Positions 30,344-41,979 of a stretch of DNA of 64,000 bases are shown here, in pieces. Under the pieces are notes generated by a model that had not been told where the DNA came from, searched no databases, and was given only the letters and a program-made list of their open reading frames with translations. Made by a program: the position numbers and the translations under genes. The stretch is from the NCBI RefSeq assembly GCF_026210795.1, contig NC_089431.1, forward strand, positions 1-64,000, read 5' to 3'. This DNA comes from Rhizophagus irregularis (taxonomy: Eukaryota > Glomeromycota > Glomeromycetes > Glomerales > Glomeraceae). Within the stretch, counting starts at the first letter, position 1. The number at the start of each line of letters is the position of its first letter.

Positions 30344-33323
30344 CTAAAAAATATATTTATTTACGAAATATTCATTTTGTTTATCAAATCGGGGTACTAT
30401 GTGAACGACACCATGTATAGACTCTATAGCTACAAAGTTATATAATTCTATCAATTTTAAGTGAGGACATCCATATAAATATGGGTTCCTTTTAGATTTA
30501 AAATCGTACCATTGAATTAATGCGAGATTTAGCGGTGGGTCTGTTAATACTTCTGCTAACAATAAGGCCTATAAATAATAAATATTTATTAATACTTTTA
30601 TAATAAATTATTACATAAATTGGAAAAATACCTGTCCATAACAAAGTCCTTTGTCTGATATATAATCATTTGATTCTTCAGAATCCATTGAAATAGCTAT
30701 GTCGCTAAACCATACTTTATTATGATACCTGTTTGTGGCACGCATTATGGCACCATTTTCCAGTGTTACCGATCCGTATATGTTTATTCGGGTTTCACCA
30801 ATAATTGTGAAACCATCAAGTAAATCTAGATATGAATCCAGACAACTTATAAATCTAGCAAAACCAGTCTGCATTTTATTGTCTACGGAATCTTTTTTTT
30901 CATTAAAAAATGTATTTGCATCTTGTAAAGAGAATTCAAAGAGTCTTGCAGAAAATTTACAAGTGCGAGGTGTTTTTGCCGGATTCACTGAATGTTGAGA
31001 CATTCTAATAGATATTGCTTGACGTTTTATCTATTAATTTAATTTCCATCTTAAGTTATATAATAAATATATACAATAAATAAAATTTTCAAATACTTAC
31101 AGTTCGTAAAATCTGAGGTTCGACATCTTTTTTATTGCTAATTCGGTAGGGTATTTTAACGAAATATTTGTGAAGACTTTCGTAAGTTTCTGTAGTATAG
31201 CCATTTATTGCGCCATAAGATCGTATTGAGTCAATAATATGATAAACCCATGAATGCAATTTAGGTAACTTCAAATTGGAAGGAGAAACAAATTTAAAAG
31301 CCTTGACAAACATCCGGGCCCATCTATGTATTGCATTCTAAAACTTAAATGTTAATTTAATTTATTTAATTTAAATTTTCAATTTTACTAAAATTTTAAT
31401 ACATACATTAAATTTCTCCAAGTCACTTTCACTAAATTCTTCATATCTACTTAAAATATACATTTCATTCCAATATTCGTACAATTTCGTAAGATCATCA
31501 TTATTTACAAAATTATCTACTTCATTGTTATTTTCATCATATAAATTATCAATAACAAATATCATGACTTTCATCAAACTTCGATATTCATTAGCAGTTA
31601 ATCTTGCAATTGACTGCAGTCCATTGGAAAAAATTTTAATGGCGGGAAAACGTGGGATTGCTGCTAGACAGCGATCTACTTCTTCAACTAATTTATTACC
31701 ATTAACATGTTGCAATTTTAAGATATCGCACGTGAAGATAATTTGATAACGAAATAAACCTAAATCTAAATGATGCATTCTGTCAGGAACAGTAGCCAAG
31801 TAGATATTTATATTCCTTGATAATATAAATATTTATAATTAATTATATATGTTATTATAATTATTTCTACTTTTGCATACTTACGGTAAATCCCAAAAAA
31901 AATTATGTACAGATTCTATGCAAACAGATCTTTGTGTATCATTTTCAAAATGTTTACGCATTTCATCATGAGTTCTTAGTATTACATCGTTAACCGATAA
32001 GTCTATATTTGCAAGATTTTCCCTTTTAACTAAACAGGAGTGACATGGAAGGTTTGAATTGGAGGATTTATAAACTAAACAAAAACTTGCGGCCTCCGGC
32101 CAATCTGCAATAATAGTTGAAACTCTAGGATAAAACCAGGTATTTTCATTATTTATAAAAAGGTCTATACCATCTTTTAATAAAATAATAGGTTCTAGTA
32201 AATGACGTAAAGATTTATGAAAGGTATCACGAACCAGATCTTTATTTGCAGCTTCTAAAATTGGTAAATATCCCAAAAGTTGCTTTGCATCCTGTTTATT
32301 ACGACGCCATATTGGGATATTACCTAATGTAATATATATTGGATGCAATTGACTTTTTCCTAATGTATCTGTAGTTGTTGCATCTGAATATAAAATAATT
32401 GATAATAATTTGGAACCAGTAGGTAAGGATTCTTGCGTAGTTTTCCACCATTTTCCAGTGTTTTGTTCACTGTAAATACTTTCTCTATTATACTATAAAA
32501 TAATATAAATAAATTAAAATAAATATTATTTAAATTATTGAATTAACTAATATTTACTATTTACCTCATAGTTTTCGTAAGATAGCGCAAAATTTTGTGT
32601 TATGTCAGGAACAGTTAAGATATTTTTGATGCACTGTATTAAGTTTTGATAATAAAGAAAATAATCTTTATCTTTATGTTTTGTTATAAGAACTTTACTA
32701 AATTCTAAATTAGAAAACTTCATATTATTCATAAATGCTCGTCCCTGTTCGATATTTTTTGGTAATGGTGATTCTGTAAGATTTGAATGTTTATTAAAAA
32801 AACGTATTATTTCATTACCACCTTTATTGTTTATTTTATATTTCGTTACTAATAACATTAGATCTTTATAAGCATCATTAGGAAATTCTGTGCAAGTTTT
32901 GGTATTGAGATTTTTGGGTTCTTCAAAAATTTCAGGCTCTTCAGATGAATCTAATATATTTTCAAAGTTACTATCTTCAAGGCTCATCTCTGATATTGCA
33001 CTTCCAATACTGTCAAATGACATATTTTGTACATTATTATCATCATCCACCTAAAATTATAAACCAAAATGAGTTAGTATAATTTGAGCTTTTTCTTTAA
33101 AAAGAATAATCTGGAATAACATAATTACCTCAACTTTATCATTTTCATATTCACTACTTAGATTACTTCTTGTATCCATTTCACTGCTATATTTTTCACT
33201 ATCATTATTATCATCATCATCTTCTACTTCTACTTCTACATTTTTTAAGCATTTTTGGGCGTGTTGAGTATATGCAAAGCGTTGACTGAATATTCGCATA
33301 CAAAGGGGGCATTTGAAACTCAT
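30344..33323 (-). CDS. Plavaka-type transposase, seven exons, open
   Basis: Exons 33323-33129, 33050-32565, 32492-31885, 31815-31407, 31337-31101, 31030-30632 and 30568-30344 total 2559 nt with every junction in phase and GT-AG, giving 852 residues. Residues 1-28 are a C2H2 finger (FKCPLCMRIF ... HAQKC), followed by an acidic region. The core shows ILYSDATTTDTLGKSQLHP, IYITLGNIPIWRRN, LLGYLPI, YPRVSTIIADWPEAA and CHSCLVKRE, then PDRMHHLDLGLF, LKLPKLHSWVYH and TTETYESLHKYF. This order is diagnostic of Plavaka (KDZ/CACTA-allied) transposases of fungi. Asp in YSD, Asp in HLDLG and Glu in TTE are candidate catalytic residues, by inference. The C-terminal exons (30632 onwards) are less conserved. 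It starts at the first ATG before the zinc finger. No stop or frameshift was seen. Confidence 0.85.
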
Positions 33324-33574
33324 GTTACTAAATTAACGCGTCAAATTTGATGAAAAGTATCAATTCACTATTTAATTTATATGAGATTATGTGTGCTAAT
33401 AAAATTATATTGCAAATTCATTGTAAAAATTTAATGAATTAATTGAATGGATTACAATTGATTGAGTTATTTGAATAGACACGACTACGCAAATTTACGC
33501 ATTAATGAATGGAACTGGCTGTAAGAATCTGGTGGCTAATATCGCGGAATCATTCGCAATTTTACGCATTATAG

Positions 33575-33785
33575 CAAAATTTAAAATATGCGAAACACTC
33601 AGCAATTTTGCTGTCGGGAACTTGCCGAGTTCGTGGGTTGGCAAATCTAAAAATAAATGTAACAAGTCTATGATGTACCATATAAATATTGTTTATTATT
33701 TTATTTACTATTTCAATTTGCCGGCAACCTGCCAAGTGAATCTGACAGCAAAAGTGCTGAGTGTTTCGCATATTTTGAATTTGCT
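33575..33785. mobile_element. MITE of about 210 bp with 70 bp arms
   Basis: The left arm AAATTTAAAATATGCGAAAC ... CTCAGCAATTTTGCTGTC pairs with the right arm GACAGCAAAAGTGCTGAG ... GTTTCGCATATTTTGAATTT. It lies between the two divergent genes of the Plavaka element, where it could affect their promoters. No ORF and no clear target duplication. Confidence 0.75.
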
Positions 33786-34466
33786 GTAACGGGCTGTAAG
33801 AATTCGGATGGCTTATTCAATCGGCTAATCATCTGATAATCAGCCGCAAATTTATTGGCTTAACACGGCAAATCACTTTTACAATAATGGACGGATGATC
33901 AGCCACAAATTTTATGCGATAATCAGGTTATAAGCGCTCAAGATCACTATCAATCTGATCAGCCAAATGAGTTCACTGGCTGCAACTTTTTTTTTCCATG
34001 CATAAAAGCCCCAACATGTGTAACATGTTATTTTTTTATAAATTGGATTTGATTAATATTTCGATTGTACTATGTGCTTTTACGAGAGTTTTTTTTTAAA
34101 GTTCTCTTATGAAAGTGTTACAATATTTTTTCGTAATATCACGATGCAAAATTTTTGCATTAGTACATTCATTTTTCGTAATATTTCGCATTAGTTCATC
34201 CATTTTTCGCAATATTTCGCAAGTTTTTTTTCTTTTTTAGTATAGAATGGCGGAAATTACCTTATGACAGCTTGCCTCCTTTTTCTGAATTTCTGATTCA
34301 TGTATTTCCCCCTTTTTCCTCATCCTTTTCGAATTTTCTAGTTCACCTTTTTCTCATATATTTCCTTTTTTTCTCATATATTTCCTCTTTTTTCTCATAT
34401 ATTTCCTCTTTTTTCTCATATATTTCCTCCTTTTTCTCATATTTTCGTTTCAAATTTATTATCATA

Positions 34467-35887
34467 ATGGCTACAAAGCGTGGCGAGAAACGAAGAATTG
34501 ACGATAATGAAAGATTTTCAAAACGTAGTACTGAGGGTAGCGAAGCTGAGAAGCGAGTGAGAATATCCGATGATAGTGTTGATGGTATATATGACATAAT
34601 ATGTATCATATTCTTTATAAAAGAAATTATATAATATATAGTTAAATTATATTTTATTGTTAAAGTTAATAAAAAAACAATAGAAAAACTATTAAGAACC
34701 AATTCGCAGATAATTTCTAAGCTTGAAGTTCTTATCACCGGACAAAAAAATCTCGAAACCCGTCTCTCGAGCATAGAAAAAAAGCTCAACGATAATAACA
34801 AAAATAATAATAATACAATAGATCCGGAGTATGTAAAGGTAATAAAGATGAATATTATTTAATGTAAACCTGAAATGCTAACCTCGTTTGATTAGGAGCT
34901 CGTTAAGAAGGTGCCGAAAATTTTATTTGAAAATTTTGTTTATCCTTCGCAAGACGAAAGTACAAACTCGCTACCGAAAAATATTTAAAAGACGAAAATC
35001 CGGAATTTATGCGCCAGTTCAAAAAAAATCAATGGATTATTTTTTTCGAAAAAAAAAATTGCCCCGACTGTAAGTTAAAGCAATTATGAATTTTATTAAA
35101 TTTCATACTAACATTTTTTTTTAATAGTTAGTACAACAACATAGAAGCATACGAGGGACGTTCACGTCTAGAGTTAAAGACGTTATGTATTCTGTTTTTG
35201 AAGCGACTGGGCATAAATTACCGTCTATTAACACTCAGGCTAGTCCGTCAAAGATTCAGGAATGGAAGAGTAAGGCGGAGGTGAAAAGATGTTACAACAA
35301 CCTATTTAAAAAGGTTAAAGATGGGCAACCTACGACATATATGTCGCTGATAATTGATAAGTTGCGAAAAGAAAATAAAAATCCCTCAAAAACACAAATA
35401 GCGTATGCGATTAGCATATGCGAAACGTACTTAAATCCTAATAATCAAAACATTCAAATGAGCGAAAGTATAATGAAGTCGAAGATAATCAACAACTTAG
35501 TAAGTTTTTAATTTACAATTTGCAAAATGTGAATTATTTGAATTACAGTTTATTTATTTATTTATTGATTTTTAGCAAAAGTTGGAAAATAGGGATAAAT
35601 TTACACATTCGGACGATGATTCTCATGATGGTAATGATGTAGACGATGGTGGTGATAGAGCAGCTGACGATAGAGCAGGTGCGGCTGATGATGATGTGAC
35701 TAACGATGGTAGGCCTAACGATGGTGTGGCTAACGATGATGCGGCCAACGATGGTACGGCCAACGATGGTGCGGCCAATGATGGCATAGCTGACGATGAT
35801 ATACTTTCTATTGACTCTTATAACACGGAGGAGGAAGGTCGGTATGTAAATAGTTTATTAGAGAATTATGGGTTGCATAAAAAATAA
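34467..35887 (+). pseudogene. Second gene of the Plavaka element, one frameshift
   Basis: Exons 34467-34584, 34666-34838, 34896-35069, 35132-35499 and 35576-35887. The junctions are all in phase if one missing base near 34963 in exon 3 is allowed, giving about 381 residues. The N-terminus is basic (ATKRGEKRRIDDNERFSKR), then a coiled coil (LETRLSSIEKKLNDNN), then a helical module (ELVKKVPKILFENFVYPS, YLKDENPEFMRQFKKNQW) and a second one (RSIRGTFTSRVKDVMYSVF, KRCYNNLFKKV). The tail is a low-complexity acidic run with repeated ANDG units. The layout (basic, coiled coil, BEN-like helical module, acidic tail) suggests a DNA-binding or transposase-partner protein; this is inferred. A single homopolymer-adjacent slip could also be a sequencing error. 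Confidence 0.65.
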
Positions 35888-35964
35888 ATATTATTTTTTA
35901 TATATATCACACGTAATAGCATTTTTTTTACCATAATTAATATAGTTTTAATAAATAAAATGGT

Positions 35965-36163
35965 TATTAATTCTTAACAACACGGGTGTGACATAAATAA
36001 ATCGTGGCTGAAATTTGTGTTCAATTTGTGTTCAATTTGTGTTGATAATTCTGGTAAAAATTTGTTAATTTTGGCCAAATTTCGTTAAATTTGTTAAATT
36101 TGTGTTGAATTTGTGTTGATAATTTTTAATTTATCACGAGGGGATAATATTTAGTAATTGTGC
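35965..36163. repeat. Right terminal inverted repeat of the Plavaka element
   Basis: Reads GTGACATAAATAAATCGTGG ... GGGGATAATATTTAGTAATTG; complementary to 30043-30240, with one additional CAATTTGTGTT unit. Confidence 0.8.
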
Positions 36164-36389
36164 ATATACAATTTCTGTGATTTTTTAAAATGCGGATTTC
36201 CGTAATTTTACGATATCGTATTTTCTGGCCAATCAAATTAGGCTGATCCTTGCATGTGATTTAATCATTTAATCATTTAATCACGCACGCGTTTTTGTCT
36301 TATTTATTTTTGTTTCTTATTTCTTTATTCTTTTGTTCAATATTTTTAATTTTTTTGTCTCTTCTTTCTATTATTTCTTTAATTATATA

Positions 36390-37030
36390 CAATATATTTA
36401 CATATATTTCATAATTTATTGCTTTGCAGGTATAGAAATATTTGTTTATTAATACTAATTATTTTCATTTTTTTTTACCTCTTTGTTATTTTGTATCGTA
36501 ATACTAACAATAATATCCATGTTTCCTTTATTCCTTTTTACTTGTACTGTAATACTAACGATACTAACAATACTAACAACATGTTTATTTTTTCCTTTCT
36601 CTTTATTTCTTTATTCTTTTGTTCAATTACTTTGCAGGTATAGAAATATTTATTTATTAATACTAATTATTTTAATATTAACGCGTTTTTTTTTTACCTC
36701 TTTGTTACTTTATGTCGTAATACTAACAATACTATCTACGTTTCCTTTATTTCTTTTTACTTGTACTTTAATACTAACGATAATATCCATGTTTCTTTTA
36801 CTCCTTTTACTGTTTCTTTAACTCTTTTTACCTTAATACTAACAATAATAACAATATTTCTTTTATCTTTATATCTAATACTAACGTTACTATAGCTGTT
36901 TCTCTTCTTTTTACGTCTAATAATATTGTTACTCTACTCTTTCTCTTTTTTACTTTTATGTATTCTGTATATATTAATAAATACTTGTAATTTTTTATGA
37001 TTATATCTAATAAAACATACATTATATAAA
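36390..37030. repeat. T-rich tandem repeats with TTTGCAGGTATAG cores
   Basis: The segment TTTGCAGGTATAGAAATATT with TATTAATACTAATTATTTT occurs at 36423 and again at 36634 (period about 210 bp), with TAATACTAACRATA repeated many times to 36900. TACTAAC resembles the intron branch-point consensus and TTTGCAG|GTATAG an abutting acceptor and donor, so this may be a degenerate relative of the exon-like module arrays. Confidence 0.55.
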
Positions 37031-37039
37031 CTTATAGTA

Positions 37040-37500
37040 CAGAAAATGAAGTATTATTTATTGAAATATTTTGAAATATTACGAAATATTAAGTTGTGTA
37101 AAATCACAGAATATTACGAATCGTCAAATTATGGAACATTACGCATCATAGAATTTCGAAATATTTTAAAAAGTTGCGAAGTATTACGCAGTAAAATTAC
37201 GGAATATTACGAATCGTAAAATTACGAAGCCTTGCATACAGTAATATTTCGAAATATTTTAAAAAGTTACAAAATATTACGCTTACGCAAACTTGCGGCG
37301 GGTCTGAAAACTTACGAAATATTATGTAAAATTACGAAATATTGCGAACCGCAAAATTACGGAATATTACAAATCGTAAAATTACGAAGCTTTGCATATC
37401 ATAATATTTCGAAATATTTTAAAAAGTTACGAAATATTACGCTTACGCAAACTTGCGGCGGGTCTGGAAGCTTACGAAATATTATGATGTGTAAACTTGC
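37040..37500. repeat. CGTAATATTTCG-type repeats with a duplicated 170 bp block
   Basis: Dense TTACGAAATATTACG palindromic units. A block with AATATTTCGAAATATTTTAA and CTTACGCAAACTTGCGGCGG appears at 37240-37310 and again at 37400-37470. Same motif class as the 50 bp satellite at 27.9 kb. No gene. Confidence 0.75.
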
Positions 37501-37689
37501 GCAACTTTTCGCACTATATAATTTCCTGATGTGGGCAAGATCTTTACAAGTACCTCTAATGAAATGGAATGGGAAGCTATTAGAGTAGAAGCCTTAAGTC
37601 CCTTTACAGAAACCTTGAAAATTTGAGCAATGTTGAATTGATATGGATATGATATAAATTTCATGTCATAATGGTATCAATTTCCATGA

Positions 37690-38340
37690 TGATATTGTTA
37701 TAATGTTGATTTGATATCGTTACTTCATCACCATAATTTATCATGAAAATATCATGGTGATATCTATTCAAAAGAATATTAAATCGGCACAGTCTTGATA
37801 TCATTACAATGTCAGTAATTTCAAAAAAAAAAGATGTAGAATTTTTGATATTGATTTGATATCATCACTTCATCACCATAATTTATCGTGAAAATATCGG
37901 GACAACATTTATTTAAAAGAATATTTGATCAGTATAGTCTTGATATTGTTACGATATTGTTAATTTCAGGGAGAAAAAAGATGTATTTACGATATTGATA
38001 TGATATCATCATATTATCACCATAATTTATCGCAAAAATATCATGATGATATCTATTCAAAAGAATATCAAATCGGCACAGTCTTGATATCATTACGATA
38101 TCAGTAATTTCAAAAAAAAGATGTAGTATTTGCGATATTGATTTGATATCGTCACTTCATCCTCCAATTTATCTCTGAGATATCATGATAATATTTATTC
38201 AAAAATATCTAATCGGCACAGTCTTGATATCATTACGATATCAGTAATTTCAAATAAAAAAAAAAGATGTATTTACGATATTGATTTGATATCGTCACTT
38301 CATTGCCGCAACTCATTTGTGATATCGCAACTCATCTGCA
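37690..38340. repeat. Tandem repeat of about 143 bp, five copies
   Basis: Units begin TTGATTTGATATCRTCACTT at about 37708, 37851, 37997, 38139 and 38281 and contain AATCGGCACAGTCTTGATAT and CAGTAATTTCAAAAAAAA. They are rich in GATATC palindromes. Non-coding satellite next to the left end of the two-gene Tc1-like element. Confidence 0.85.
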
Positions 38341-38713
38341 ATACCGCAAATATTAAACTTTATTTTTTTACAAATTAATAAAAAACTTTTAGATGTATAA
38401 CATGCTGTCATACTATTATCGCCATTTTCAAATTAGTGTGATTGGCCATATTTTACTATTTAAATAAAAATATTGATCTCGGAATTACAAAAATAACCAT
38501 CACGTGCACATATAAAAATTAAATATTAATTGATCTCCGTAATGCTAAGCCACTGTTGCATCACCTCCGATATAATTTTTTATCGTGATCGCGTTCATTT
38601 TGACGGTAGCATATAAACTGACATGTTCCGATTCCACAAATTTCAAACAATTACAATAATTATAAATATAATTTGTAAATAAAAGTGTTTACTCTTTATA
38701 GGTAAGCTCAACT

Positions 38714-39816
38714 ATGCCTCGAGAATTCAGTGAAGATTTGTACTGTCATATAGTTTATCTTTATACCGATGGTTTGTCAACTGTGGATATTGCCAATACA
38801 TTGCATATGAGTAAAGGTGTTGTAAATAAAATAAAAAAGAGATATAACCGTTGGGCATGTGTTATAAATCCTTTCAAAGGTGTTCCTGGTCGAAGAAAAC
38901 TATTTAGTAGAAGAGACATGACTATACTTAGAGGTCTTGTCAGAGAAAAGGTAGACTGATACTTAGACGAATTGATATATGAAATGGAATGTCTAATAGG
39001 GAAAAGAGCATCCATTGCAACTCTCTGGAGGTCGCTTCAATATTTAGGAATTACTCGAAAAAAGATAAAACATTATATGTTGTAAATAATTGATGTAAAT
39101 TATCTCAAAAATTTTCTCAAAATTTTTCTTGTATGAAGTTGCAAAAAGCAGCACTAGAAAGAAATGAAATTGTACGAGCACACTATTTAGCTACATTTGG
39201 TGAACATTATACCCAAAATCAACTTATTTTTATTGACGAAAGTGCTAAAGATGAAAGAAGTTTGTCACGTTTATATGGTTATTCTCCCAGAAATACACCT
39301 GTTCAAAAAAAAGTAGTTTTTATACGGGGAAAACGATATACCATTTTACCTGCACTTACAATGGAAGAATTTATTGGTATTGATATATTTGAAGGATCTT
39401 ATGATAGAAAAAAATTTGTTGATTTTGTTCTCAATCAAGTAGTAAGTAATAATTGTGCTAATTACAAGAATTTGGATTATTTTTTTGATAATTTTATTAC
39501 TATTTAGGTGCCAACAATGAATCCATACTATCCAGGAGATAATAGTGTTATTGTAATGGACAATGCAAGAATCCATCATGATAATGAATTAGTAGCTTTA
39601 TTGGAGGGATTGGGATGTCATGTTGTTTTTCTTCCACCTTATTCTCCTGATTTTAACCCCATTGAGACTGCATTTTCAACTATCAAATCATGGATTAGAC
39701 ATAATCGTGATTTTATGAAAGCTTGTAACGATCCTGTATATGCATTATTAGTTGTGTGTAGTCAAATTTCACCTCAAATGGCAAAATCATATTTTGAAGC
39801 ATCAATTTATGTTTAG
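38714..39816 (+). pseudogene. Tc1/mariner-like DD34E transposase with one nonsense codon
   Basis: The N-terminal helix-turn-helix (STVDIANTLHMSKGVVNKI, then GVPGRRKLFSRRD) is interrupted by TGA 38957-38959, directly followed by open frame YLDELIYEMECLIGKRAS and SLQYLGITRKKIKH. A gap at about 39078-39138 is an intron or damaged junction I could not resolve. The catalytic domain follows: LIFIDESAKDERS (first Asp) up to 39441, a clean intron 39442-39507 (GTAAGT...TTTAG), then VIVMDNARIHH (second Asp) and PYSPDFNPIE (Glu), with 34 residues between second Asp and Glu. Family DDE_3/Tc1. The TGA stands where Trp is likely. Otherwise well preserved, so inactivation seems recent. Confidence 0.85.
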
Positions 39817-39939
39817 AATAATTAGTTTTTAGAAAAATTTTATTTAGAAAATCAATTTATTAGAAAATAAAACGTATAGCTTTAGTTTATAGAAAAATAT
39901 CAAATTTATTATTTGTATTATCAAATATTCTAATATATT

Positions 39940-41580
39940 TCAAAATCGTTGAGCTGCTCGTTTGACATTTTTCTGCCATCCAATTTTCACTACTTCTAAT
40001 TTTTGCAATTGATCATCAGATAAATCTTTGATTACATTTACAGCAATTTCTTCTTCAAGAAAAGCATTTTCGAAGTTAGAGTATATACATTACAGTTATG
40101 TTTTTGATCTAAACTACTGAAAAATTCACCAATTGAAGGTAATGTATTTGGTGATGCTAATAGAACATTTGTATTATTAGAACTATACGATGTCAACTGT
40201 TCTTGAGAATTTGGATAAAATTGTGATGGTAATTGGATTATAATAGGAGTAGCAGTAGCAGGTAATGCCTGACTTACTTGTGTTTGTGCTGTCAAATTAT
40301 TTTTATTGACAGATACACTTGATTTTGCATCAAATGTTGGATAAGATGGGGGCACTTCATAGGTAGCTGCTTCATTTATCTAAATAAAAATATTATAATT
40401 TTATCAATTTATACAATAAACAATATTTACGTTGAAAAACTTACTATTTCTCGTGCCCAAAGCTGCAATCTAGCAGGATTGAGTTGTAAATGCCGATTAT
40501 CTTGAATAAAACATGGTGTTGCATGTATATTACATTTATACATTTCACATAAAGTAGAAATTACTTCAGATCTTGTTCTTTCTTCCTTTGATAAATCTTC
40601 TTCACAGATGGCACGTAATTTTTTTTTCTTTGTATATTGCAATTCTTCAGAAGAAAATCCACTTTCATCAGAACTCTAGAAAATAGTAAATGTTAAAAAT
40701 TCATTTTTTATTATACTATACAATATATTGTATAAAAAACTTTACCTTACTGCGTGACTTTTTTTTCTTTATCAAATCATCCTTTACGGTTACTATCATT
40801 GACATTTTTTTGTTAGCTATGTAGAACTATCCTTTTATACTCACTAATAAACTCTCGAAAATCCATTTCATCTTCAAGTTCATTTGAAGGTCCACGTGCA
40901 TTTACTGCCTTGTATGATATAGTATAATCTTTTGATTTGACTTTTTTCTTCAAAGTTTTTTGAACTGCTAAATTTATTTTTTCCATAACCTTTTTATAGC
41001 TAACGGGTTCAATATTCAAAGTTTTTGCCGTAGGTACTTTTATAGTATTACTCTTAACAATTATCTGCACTTTTACTTCTTCAAGATCACTATCTTCATC
41101 GTTAATCTCTATATCATCAATGCCTTCTCCCTCTTCAGTATCACTACTTACCAAAGAGAATATTTTATGATTTTTTTCTTTAACAACATTCACAACTTCT
41201 TTTTCATTTGATAAATCGCTTGGAGCAACTTTATTATTTTCTTTTAGAGTTTGCTGGTCTTTTCTATCAGCATTTCTATACCGTTGAATTTTGCTATTAC
41301 AAGTACTACAAAAAGTGTAAGAAAATGATTCTTCAAAGTTACTATTATAACCAAATTTTTCATTAGCATCAAACAAATATTTATTTGCTTTTGGAAATAA
41401 TGGATCTGGTTTAAAAGTACATTGATATATTTGTTGTGCGCGTTTTGGATGTTTAGTTCTTGTTGGTTGTTTATTTTTATTACATTTACATGGCTCTTGC
41501 TATGGCAACTCAAAACAGTGTAAGCATTTTTGACATGAATAACATGTGTCTAAAAGGTATTTGCAATTGAGTTCTGTCAT
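39940..41580 (-). pseudogene. Accessory protein gene of the two-gene Tc1-like element
   Basis: ATG 41580-41578 begins MTELNCKYLLDTCYSCQKC, a Cys-rich cluster (CYSC, CLHC, CKCNKNK), broken by TAG 41502-41500. It continues through KRAQQIYQ, FKPDPLFPKANKYLFDANE and FCSTCNSKIQRYRN to an acidic linker (SSDTEEGEGIDDIEIND). Introns then separate a basic KKKKSRSK exon (40797-40745), an exon with EEDLSKEERTRSEVISTL (about 40677-40436), and a final exon from 40382 with PPSYPTFDAKSSVSV. A frameshift near 40085 leads to EEEIAVNVIKDLSDDQLQK and a stop at 39940. The multiple Cys pairs suggest zinc binding. I recall very similar proteins as abundant uncharacterised genes in Rhizophagus; function unknown, perhaps a transposase cofactor. 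Confidence 0.65.
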
Positions 41581-41979
41581 TGAACTGATAATTTTTAAAC
41601 GCGAAACTATCTTTTTTCGCGTAAAGTAGCGTCATTTTTATTAAAAATATCTACTAAATTAAGGAAATGATCAGACAGATAAATTGGCCAATAAAATTTT
41701 GTTTTCAGTGTTTTCGGTATTTTCAGGAATAATTTTATTGATTAACAAATCACCTGATCACACTAATTCGAAAATGGTGATAATAAAATAAAATTCTGAT
41801 ATTTTATGCGATTTTGAGAAGCTATTACTGATAGAGTTGCATTTTACCTTCTAATTTTAACATTGCATCCTTAAAACATACAAATATCGTTAAAAAATCC
41901 ATGATTTCTCAATATTGATTTTATTTGTGATTATTTAGAATTCAATTAAGTAATATTTTTAAGTAATATACATTAGTTA

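Larger units (their letters stand above)
30043..36163. mobile_element. Plavaka-type DNA transposon, about 6.1 kb, two genes, long TIRs
   Basis: Inverted repeats of about 200 bp (30043-30240 and 35965-36163) enclose a leftward seven-exon transposase and a rightward five-exon second gene, transcribed divergently from 33323 and 34467. The repeats share TTAACGAAATTTGGCCAAAA, CAACACAAATT tandem units and CACGATTTATTTATGTCAC. The right copy has an extra CAATTTGTGTT unit. The outermost bases and the target duplication could not be fixed. A 205 bp MITE (33575-33785) sits in the divergent intergenic space. Because the transposase frame is unbroken, this is the only element in the window that could be autonomous. 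Confidence 0.75.
38416..41783. mobile_element. Tc1/mariner-like element, 3.4 kb, two convergent genes
   Basis: The ends TTATCGCCATTTTCAAATTA (left) and, reversed, TTATCACCATTTTCGAATTA are inverted repeats of about 30 bp, each bordered by TA (38414-38415 and 41784-41785). Inside are a rightward DD34E transposase (38714-39816) and a leftward second gene (41580-39940) whose stops face each other about 120 bp apart. Both genes have at least one stop or frameshift, so this copy is inactive. A solitary matching end lies near 3611-3650. Confidence 0.8.

Noticed and set aside
30344-33323. Reading the Plavaka exons as separate small genes
   Set aside because: All six gaps have GT-AG borders and keep phase, and motif order follows the transposase family, so one spliced gene explains them.
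34343-34801. Minus-strand 152-codon frame ending in repeated EKKEEIYEKK
   Set aside because: It is antisense to the second Plavaka gene and to a TTTCTCATATATTTCC repeat in its 5' leader; the sense gene has clear introns.
36419-37022. Open frames of 60-112 codons rich in Leu, Phe, Ile
   Set aside because: They lie in T-rich tandem repeats with TAATACTAAC motifs; no start context and no conserved motif.
38957-38959. Alternative genetic code in which TGA encodes Trp
   Set aside because: TAG and TAA interrupt other frames equally, and the intact genes here end with normal TAG, TAA or TGA stops. Nonsense mutation is simpler.
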